Of a stretch of DNA of 11,411 bases, positions 6,735-11,411 are shown piece by piece. The notes under the pieces are model-generated. The model had not been told where the DNA came from and did not search any database. It worked only from the letters and a program-made list of their open reading frames with translations. Every line of letters starts with the position of its first letter. Position 1 is the stretch's first letter. This stretch comes from Deltaproteobacteria bacterium (GTDB lineage: Bacteria > Desulfobacterota > Syntrophia > Syntrophales > UBA5619): positions 1 through 11,411 of the forward strand of contig JAJFTY010000157.1 in assembly GCA_021372695.1 (NCBI GenBank). Reading direction: 5' to 3'. A program made the translations under genes and the position numbers.

Positions 6735-7444
6735 CTCCGCACCTCCTTGCTATCTGGCGGCGGGACGCGAATGACGCCGGATTCCATCCTGGCCCGATAG
6801 AACATAGGCTTGATGTCTTTGGGATCGGAATAGTCCATGTCATAGAGCATCCACCCGAGATCACGTGTCTCGGAGATGGGGGCGATGGTTTCCGTGTCCG
6901 GATCGACAAGCCGCACGGCAGTGGCGAATTCCCGGCACCCGAGGTAGGGCTGATGGAAATGCTGGCCTTTCAACGCTCGGCGCTCGAACATGGCGGCATA
7001 CTTGGCTTCCGTCTCATCTTTACGGTCGTCCGGTTTCTTTCGCTCGGTGACCTCCTCGGAGTCAACAAGCCATTCAGGAACGGGGTTGAGGACCTTGCCC
7101 CGTTTCTCCGGCGGAATGAAGATGAATTCGGCATGGAGACGGTACTTCACGTCGCGCAGAAGCAGGCCGGCACGCTGCTGGCGGTCCGCTTCAATGACGA
7201 TGCCAGCCGAGCGGGGCGAGGCGACCTTGCCCACCTCATTGCGGCGGACGGAGATCCAGTTCACGGGCGCCAGTACTTCGACCTTCTTCACCTGCCAATA
7301 GATGGCGGGCTTCCACAGGATGGCGTCGAAAATGGCGCGCGCCGCAGAGGGAGTGATCACGTCGTAGCTGACGCGCTCGACCTTCATCTCCGGCCGCGTG
7401 AAGCAGGCGAACTCGCCGCTGGCTTCGAGACAGAACCCTTTCAT
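6731..7444 (-). CDS. cas5c: crRNA endoribonuclease and Cascade subunit Cas5c (Cas5d)
   Basis: This 237-residue RAMP protein replaces Cas6 in type I-C: it cuts pre-crRNA 3' of the repeat stem and stays on the 5' handle in Cascade. Family segments include GEFACFTRPEMKVERVSYDV (11-30), TPSAARAIFDAILWKPAIYW (31-50), LLRDVKYRLHAEF (95-107) and the C-terminal LGWMLYDMDY. Characterised Cas5d enzymes use a Tyr plus a Lys/His pair; Tyr49 and Lys100 or His104 are candidates here, but I cannot assign them without an alignment. The ATG at 7444 follows AAAGGAGG with 7 nt spacing and lies 23 bp after the cas3 stop. The stop overlaps cas8c by 4 nt. Confidence 0.96.
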   Translation of the reverse strand: MKGFCLEASGEFACFTRPEMKVERVSYDVITPSAARAIFDAILWKPAIYWQVKKVEVLAPVNWISVRRNEVGKVASPRSAGIVIEADRQQRAGLLLRDVKYRLHAEFIFIPPEKRGKVLNPVPEWLVDSEEVTERKKPDDRKDETEAKYAAMFERRALKGQHFHQPYLGCREFATAVRLVDPDTETIAPISETRDLGWMLYDMDYSDPKDIKPMFYRARMESGVIRVPPPDSKEVRR

Positions 7445-7467
7445 AGGCAGCCTCCTTTCACGAGGGG

Positions 7468-9693
7468 TTATATGTACAAATCTTCCACTTCATAAACTTC
7501 CCGGTAGATGTCCAGTCCCGTGTCCAACCGATAGAGTGTTGAATCCGCTTGGACTAGAATGCCGCTTTCCAGTTCCTCGACGCGCCTTTCGAACAGAAGT
7601 CTCTTGACGACATCCGGTTTGACGTTGACGGTGTAGCGCTGAAGTCCGCGCATCAACTCGCGGGACGGCCCGGCAAAACGTAGTGTTTCCATCAGCCGGT
7701 CGTTTCCGCCGTAACGGACGATGATCGATACGGAAAGATCCTTGATGAGGCGGAATTCTTTTCCTGCGGTGCGGAATTGGACATTGCCGTCCGGCCCATT
7801 CGGACCCGGCGTGTTGACGTTTTTCACCAGGTTCCTTCTCCACCAGTCTTCACCTGTGTCGTTGACGCTCGAGTAATATTTATTGAAATAGCGCTGAAAA
7901 GCAGCCGGAGTGTCGGGAACGAAATCATCCATCGACGCCAACTCGCGGGTTGTGTCTTCTCCCTTACGAAGCAGTCCCGGCGGCGCGGGCTTTGGAGGGA
8001 TAAAGACCAGAACCTTTCCGGGACTGGGCTGTCTCCCTTCACGGTTGCAGCGGCCAGCAGCCTGGTTAATCGAGTCGAGGCCCGCCAAGGCGCGATAGAC
8101 CACGGGGAAGTCGATATCGACGCCCGCTTCGACGAGCTGGGTGCTGACCACACGGCACTGCTCTCCCCCAGGCAGCCGCTCCTTGATCTCCCGGATGATG
8201 TCGGATCGATGGGCACCGCACATGAGGGCTGAAAGGTGGATTGTGCCTTCAGGCATTTCTTTCCAAAGCGTGTGGCAATCCGGTCGGGTATTGACGATGC
8301 AGAGGACTTGTTCCTGCGTGGCCAGTTCCGCCGCGAGAGAAATCCAGTCGCGAGACACATTCATTTCCTTGGGGAAACAAATACTCGTCCGCTTGAGTTG
8401 GTCGTAAAGGGCGGCTGGATCGGGGATGATTTCTCGCGGAGTCTGGCAAAGGTTGGGCAAGGCCGGCTGGGTGGCGGTGGAGAGGACGATGGTCACTCCA
8501 TAATCGGTGACGAGCCGGTTGATGGCTTCGACGCACGGGTAGAGCCACTCCGGCGGAAGGAGCTGGGCCTCGTCGAGGATCACCACGCTGTTGACGATAT
8601 TGTGCAGTTTGCGGCACCGTCCCGGTCTGGCGGCATAAAGCGACTCGAAAAACTGGACGCTGGTCGTGACGACCAGGGGCGCGTCCCAGTTTTCTGCGGC
8701 CAGGGCGAATGTCGGCAATTCCTTTTCCCTTTCCGGGGCGATGTTGCTGTGATGTTCGACTACGTTTTCCTGACCGAAATAGTTGCGAAGCACATCGGCG
8801 GTCTGTTCGATGATGCTGGTGTAGGGAATGACGTAGATGATGCGACTCTTCCGGTGCCGGATGGCGTGGTCGATGGCAAAAGCTGTTCCCGACAGGGTCT
8901 TGCCGCCGCCCGTGGGGACGGTGAGGGAGAACAGGCCGGGAGATTGTTCGGCGGCCGACCGGCAAGCGGCAAGGACGTCCGCTCGGATGCGATTGATGTC
9001 GAGGGGAGGCGCTTCCTCGGCCATTTTTGCCATTTGGCGGTTGAAACGGGATTGGAGTTCCGGAAGCGATGGGAAGGTCGGCCGCGCGGCATGCCTGTCC
9101 GGATCCATGAAGGCTTCCGTGTCCAGAAAGTCAGCGTCCACGAGACAGGAAAAGAGCATTCGAACCCAGAGGTGATAGGCGACGGCTTCCTGATTTCGGC
9201 AAAGCATCGCAAAATCCGGGGGGCGCATTTGAGATGGAAGGATTTCAAGGCATGGTTTCGCGTAATCGCGGACGGCCTCGACGATCCCCTTTTCGTTTAC
9301 AAGTCGATAGGAGAGGGAGTCACGTCCGCCGAACCAGTCTGGCAGGCCGGCATGGTGGCCTGCGATGAGATAGGCGATCGTTTTCCCGATGAGATTTGGC
9401 CACTTCTCATGGGCTAGGATCGCGCCTGCACCCGAATGGTTAGGATGCGAGCCACCTATTGGGTCGTCGTATTCCGAGGCGTCTGCGCACCCGGAGTTGC
9501 CCAGGTAGGTTTGAAAACCGGGATGTGCCTTGCCGATGTCGTGGAGTCTGCCGGCGATCTCCGACCAGGGGACGGAATCGAAAACCGTGGAAAAAGTCAC
9601 CGCCAGTTTCACCACCTGTCTGAGATGTTCCTCCAAAGTCTGCCAGTGTGCCGGCGGTTCGCCGTTGGAATGGGCATAAACGGAATGACTCAT
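7468..9693 (-). CDS. cas3: Cas3 nuclease-helicase (type I-C)
   Basis: This 741-residue protein is the effector nuclease recruited by target-bound Cascade. The N-terminal HD domain shows RLHDIGKAH (His51, Asp52), GSHPNHSGAG and AGHHAGLPD. The superfamily 2 helicase shows Walker A PTGGGKT (260-266), the DEAQ box (374-377), LSTATQP (404-410), STQLVEAGVDIDFPVVYRAL and motif VI QAAGRCNREG (544-553). HD and helicase parts are fused in the usual order and all key residues are present. I chose the ATG at 9693 (MSHSVYAHSNG) since it gives the family N-terminus; a TTG at 9741 would add 16 unusual residues. The ribosome site is only fair (AAAAGGGA, about 10 nt away). It is the first cas gene, and its 5' flank is made of decayed genes instead of an obvious intact promoter. 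Confidence 0.96.
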   Translation of the reverse strand: MSHSVYAHSNGEPPAHWQTLEEHLRQVVKLAVTFSTVFDSVPWSEIAGRLHDIGKAHPGFQTYLGNSGCADASEYDDPIGGSHPNHSGAGAILAHEKWPNLIGKTIAYLIAGHHAGLPDWFGGRDSLSYRLVNEKGIVEAVRDYAKPCLEILPSQMRPPDFAMLCRNQEAVAYHLWVRMLFSCLVDADFLDTEAFMDPDRHAARPTFPSLPELQSRFNRQMAKMAEEAPPLDINRIRADVLAACRSAAEQSPGLFSLTVPTGGGKTLSGTAFAIDHAIRHRKSRIIYVIPYTSIIEQTADVLRNYFGQENVVEHHSNIAPEREKELPTFALAAENWDAPLVVTTSVQFFESLYAARPGRCRKLHNIVNSVVILDEAQLLPPEWLYPCVEAINRLVTDYGVTIVLSTATQPALPNLCQTPREIIPDPAALYDQLKRTSICFPKEMNVSRDWISLAAELATQEQVLCIVNTRPDCHTLWKEMPEGTIHLSALMCGAHRSDIIREIKERLPGGEQCRVVSTQLVEAGVDIDFPVVYRALAGLDSINQAAGRCNREGRQPSPGKVLVFIPPKPAPPGLLRKGEDTTRELASMDDFVPDTPAAFQRYFNKYYSSVNDTGEDWWRRNLVKNVNTPGPNGPDGNVQFRTAGKEFRLIKDLSVSIIVRYGGNDRLMETLRFAGPSRELMRGLQRYTVNVKPDVVKRLLFERRVEELESGILVQADSTLYRLDTGLDIYREVYEVEDLYI

Positions 9694-9709
9694 TTCAAAA
9701 GATCCCTTT

Positions 9710-10108
9710 TCACTCAGGATGATTATCCGTCTTCGCTGCAAACCCGATCTTCTTCTGCGGTTTGGCTGGCGGTGTCATGAGCTCGCGGATGGCACGCGGA
9801 CTGTTTAAGACGCCGGACAACATAGCGACGCCCTGTTCCGTGAATGCGTGAGGCAGCGCCCGGCGAACGCCACCCTAACTTGAAATCACAATTTGTGATT
9901 TCAAGTCTGCAAATTCCTGTAATGTCAATTGAAACATGAAATCAGGAGGAAAACGGCCAGAGTTTTTTTTGACTGCTTGCATGAGAATCCTTGGCTCAAC
10001 TTCGTAAAGATCGGCAAGGTCCATGCTGAGCATGACTTTCTGCCTCCTGACGAGAAAGATGCGACTTTCGATGTTTGCGATGGAAGCTGCCATAGCGTGA
10101 TCGTCCAT
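9710..10108 (-). pseudogene. ORF6N-domain (antirepressor-like) gene, amber-interrupted and shortened
   Basis: The reading frame from the ATG at 10108 (AGAGGGA ribosome site) begins MDDHAMAASIANIESRIFLV and continues RRQKVMLSMDLADLYEVEP, KKNSGRFPPDFMFQLTLQEF and LKSQIVISS, a clear ORF6N domain. It then meets TAG at 9877-9875. Beyond the stop the same frame reads GGVRRALPHAFTEQGVAML, SGVLNSPRAIRELMTPPAKP and QKKIGFAAK before a TGA at 9710. ORF6N proteins typically read SSWGG...LPYAFTEQGVAMLSSVL, so the TAG replaces a TGG (Trp) codon. The family ending RELMTPP...IGF follows too soon after SPRAI, implying loss of about 50 residues as well. Without suppression only the first 77 residues are made. 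The frame ends 17 bp before cas3. An upstream TTG at 10159 is a possible longer start. Confidence 0.8.
9878..9906. repeat. 29-bp perfect palindrome beside the ORF6N amber codon
   Basis: The left arm ACTTGAAATCACAA (9878-9891) and right arm TTGTGATTTCAAGT (9893-9906) are exact reverse complements of 14 bp around a single central T. The element overlaps the codons for LKSQIVISS and ends one base from the TAG. There is no T-run after it on the minus strand, so it is not a typical terminator. It lies about 185 bp upstream of the cas3 start and could serve as an operator or a transcript hairpin ahead of the cas operon. Confidence 0.75.
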
Positions 10109-10127
10109 ATCGAATCCCTCTATCCGT

Positions 10128-10265
10128 CTAACACCAGTTGTATCTGCCTGTTCTATCAATCTTTTCCGCGTTTCCCTCGGCCAGTCGCGCCGAGTTCGGG
10201 AAGGCGCCGGCCTTTACCCGGCCATGGAACCAGGCGTAGCGTTCGTAGGAGAGTTTCTTGGCCAT
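10128..10265 (-). pseudogene. N-terminal remnant of a probable WYL-domain regulator
   Basis: A 45-residue frame starts at the ATG at 10265, 7 nt after the excellent ribosome site AAGGAGGTG (10281-10273). Residues 1-30 read MAKKLSYERYAWFHGRVKAG then AFPNSARLAE, which closely resembles the start of the HTH region of WYL-domain transcription regulators (pattern RY.WFH..VKAG..PN...LAE). The family then continues with a helix-turn-helix and about 250 further residues; here the similarity ends near 10176 and the frame runs into unrelated residues and a TAG at 10128. WYL regulators are common neighbours of type I-C loci, often just upstream of cas3, so this is probably the locus's own regulator, cut off when the ORF6N gene sequence was joined to it. 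The recognition is by pattern memory over only 30 residues. Confidence 0.6.
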
Positions 10266-10429
10266 GACGGGACACCTCCTTACCTGCCTCCCGGAAAAAT
10301 ATTCACGCGGTTATACGACTTAACTATGCGACATGATTACTGTTGTAACTGAATGGCCTTTCATTTTCTCTTTTAATGGCCTTTTTTGCCCATTTCACGG
10401 TGAAATGGACCTAATATCCCGTTTTGGCG
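10266..10429 (-). promoter_or_regulatory. Upstream control region of the WYL remnant and cas operon
   Basis: This 164-bp AT-rich interval separates the exonuclease stop from the WYL-remnant start. It contains a 19-bp palindrome (10390-10408), a 10-bp direct repeat AATGGCCTTT (10352-10361 and 10375-10384, start-to-start 23 bp), and a good -10-like TATAAC (minus strand, 10315-10310) 38 bp before the remnant ATG. No strong -35 box pairs with it. This is the most likely site of the ancestral cas-operon promoter, since the genes below it are all on the minus strand and tightly packed. Confidence 0.5.
10390..10408. repeat. 19-bp perfect palindrome, possible operator
   Basis: CCATTTCAC (10390-10398) and GTGAAATGG (10400-10408) are perfect complements around a central G. 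It starts 21 nt after the exonuclease stop on the minus strand. The following minus-strand bases are A-rich, not T-rich, so a terminator is unlikely. Palindromes of this size upstream of a regulator gene often bind that regulator; here the regulator is broken. Confidence 0.6.
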
Positions 10430-10957
10430 TTACAATGCTTCCGCGCCTGCCAATTTCAGCCAGATCCTCGCCGTCATCCGGGCGTCGTCGAGGGCGCGGT
10501 GGTTCTGCCGGAGGAGGCCGGCCTCGGGGAAGAGGTGCAGGTAGACCGTTTCCAGGGTGCGGTCGATCAGGCGGGGAAAGCGAAGGCGGCAGAGCTCCAG
10601 CGTGCAGACGTGGCCATTGGGCAGGTTCATCTTGAGCCGGGCGAACTCGTGGCGGAGGAAGCGGATGTCGAAGGCGGCGTTGTGGGCGACCAGGACGCTT
10701 GCCCCGATGAAGTGTTGGAAGCTCGGAAAGACCTCCTCCGGCGGCGGCTGACCCACGAGCATCTCGTCCGTGATGCCGTGGATCGCCTGCACCTCGGGCG
10801 GAACCGGGATACCGGCGTCGATCAGCGTCGTGAACTCCTCGACGATCTCGCCGTCTTCCACGGCCACCGCGCCGATCTCGATGACCCGGTGCCCCTGTCG
10901 TGGCGAAAGACCGGTGGTTTCAAGGTCGACGATCACATGGCGTTCCTTCGTATCCAT
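10430..10957 (-). CDS. DnaQ-like DEDDh 3'-5' exonuclease
   Basis: This 175-residue protein is a stand-alone exonuclease of the DNA polymerase III epsilon/PolC proofreading type. ExoI is VDLETTGL (Asp11, Glu13), ExoII is AHNAAFDIRFL (Asp97) and ExoIII-epsilon is NHRALDDARMTARIW (His153, Asp158), so the full DEDDh set is present. The segments IEIGAVAV and VQAIHGITDEML are also typical. Such proteins degrade DNA or RNA from 3' ends in repair and RNA turnover. I chose the ATG at 10957 since GAGGA lies about 6 nt upstream; the in-frame ATG at 10969 has no ribosome site. It reads toward the cas operon, 736 bp before cas3. DEDDh domains are known partners of Cas1-Cas2 in some other systems, but a link here is unproven. 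A precise gene name is not justified. Confidence 0.92.
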   Translation of the reverse strand: MDTKERHVIVDLETTGLSPRQGHRVIEIGAVAVEDGEIVEEFTTLIDAGIPVPPEVQAIHGITDEMLVGQPPPEEVFPSFQHFIGASVLVAHNAAFDIRFLRHEFARLKMNLPNGHVCTLELCRLRFPRLIDRTLETVYLHLFPEAGLLRQNHRALDDARMTARIWLKLAGAEAL

Positions 10958-11411
10958 GGCTTTCCTCATGTCCGCGGGGTGCTCTGACCCGCTCTCGTTC
11001 CGAAACGGTTACAAGCCTCAGCGCTGGTCTGGGCACGGAATCGGAGGTTGAGCTTGAGCCGGAAGTCGAGCGGAACCGGGTCGTTTGCCCGGGGCGGGGG
11101 ACGAAAGCGCCCTGCCTCGGTGCCTTTCAGGTCTGTGGGTACGGTAGTGGAAATCGGAGCGGCATCTTTTCCCCCAATCGGTTTGATGATTCGGGCTCAA
11201 AAACGCAGTCCGGAGCGATGTGCGGCAAACCCTAACGCGGGCCGGAACGTTTGTCAATGCGGATTTTGACATATTCAAAAAGGGATACGGTTCCGGTCGT
11301 GCCGTGCGCGAGACGGACACTCCTGACGCACTGCCTTCGGGAAACGGAGAGGGCCGATTCCGCAGCCATGAATAGGCGTTGAAATCATCCACGGCTTCGC
11401 ATAGAATGCCG
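10958..11411. other. 454 bp without a recognisable gene
   Basis: Open frames exist on both strands, but they are Arg/Pro/Ser-rich, lack ribosome sites and match no family I know. The longest is a minus-strand frame open from the right edge to 11018. It may be the 5' flank of the exonuclease gene or a degraded gene. The only structured element I see is TGTCAA/TTGACA at 11252-11257 and 11266-11271, an inverted repeat made of two back-to-back TTGACA boxes; the minus-strand one is followed at 17 nt by a poor TAGGGT. Confidence 0.5.
11252..11271. promoter_or_regulatory. Back-to-back TTGACA boxes (inverted repeat)
   Basis: TGTCAA at 11252-11257 and TTGACA at 11266-11271 are complementary across 8 nt. 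Each matches the sigma-70 -35 consensus, facing outward. Neither has a convincing -10 box at the right distance, so they may be an operator-like repeat or chance. Confidence 0.2.

Noticed and set aside
9424..9450. Match between the spacer at 414-446 and cas3 (TGGTTAGGAT), suggesting self-targeting
   Set aside because: Only 10 bases match; this is expected by chance.
9694..9741. Upstream TTG start for cas3
   Set aside because: The extra 16 residues do not fit the family and overlap the end of the ORF6N frame; the ATG at 9693 gives a typical N-terminus.
9875..10159. The ORF6N frame as a complete 94-residue gene from a TTG
   Set aside because: The family sequence continues in frame after the TAG, and the TTG lacks a ribosome site while the ATG at 10108 has one.
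10390..10408. Intrinsic terminator for the exonuclease gene
   Set aside because: The hairpin is followed by an A-rich, not T-rich, stretch on the transcribed sense.
11018..11411. Long minus-strand frame at the right edge
   Set aside because: Composition is Arg/Pro/Ser-rich without recognisable motifs; it looks like open GC-rich noise.

Overview
The window holds an almost complete type I-C (Dvulg-type) CRISPR-Cas locus. Every confident gene is on the minus strand, so transcription runs from high to low coordinates. Order along transcription: DnaQ-like exonuclease (10957-10430), a decayed regulatory interval (10429-9694), cas3 (9693-7468), cas5c (7444-6731), cas8c (6734-4944) with an internal cas11c start at 5315, cas7 (4914-3799), a rhuM-family gene (3741-2947), cas4 (2950-2312), a 251-bp gap, cas1 (2060-1029), cas2 (1018-728), a leader (727-545), then an array of 32-bp repeats that runs off the left edge (544-1). 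No RNA genes, complete insertion sequences or convincing intrinsic terminators were found. The GC-rich sequence, strong AAGGAG ribosome sites and the type I-C, WYL, ORF6N and RhuM gene set suggest a Gram-negative bacterium, perhaps Desulfobacterota; the taxonomy is inference only.

The CRISPR machinery itself looks intact. Cas3 keeps its HD and helicase motifs, Cas1, Cas2 and Cas4 keep their recognisable catalytic or cluster residues, and all nine visible repeat copies are identical. Cas5c processes pre-crRNA, Cas8c, Cas7, Cas5c and Cas11c form Cascade/I-C, Cas3 is the recruited nuclease-helicase, and Cas4-Cas1-Cas2 form the adaptation module. Array and cas genes share one orientation, and the leader lies between cas2 and the newest spacer.

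The unusual content is accessory. A RhuM-family gene sits inside the operon between cas7 and cas4 and shares an ATGA stop/start overlap with cas4; it lacks about 80 internal residues expected for the family, with the frame preserved. Just upstream of cas3 is an ORF6N-domain (phage antirepressor-like) gene cut by an amber codon where the family has Trp, and apparently also shortened by an in-frame deletion. A 29-bp perfect palindrome abuts that amber codon. Upstream again, a strong ribosome site leads into about 30 codons of what looks like the N-terminus of a WYL-domain regulator whose remainder is missing, so the usual regulator of such loci seems to have been lost. The upstream control region keeps a 19-bp palindrome and a 10-bp direct repeat. 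The 454 bp at the right end hold no gene I recognise.
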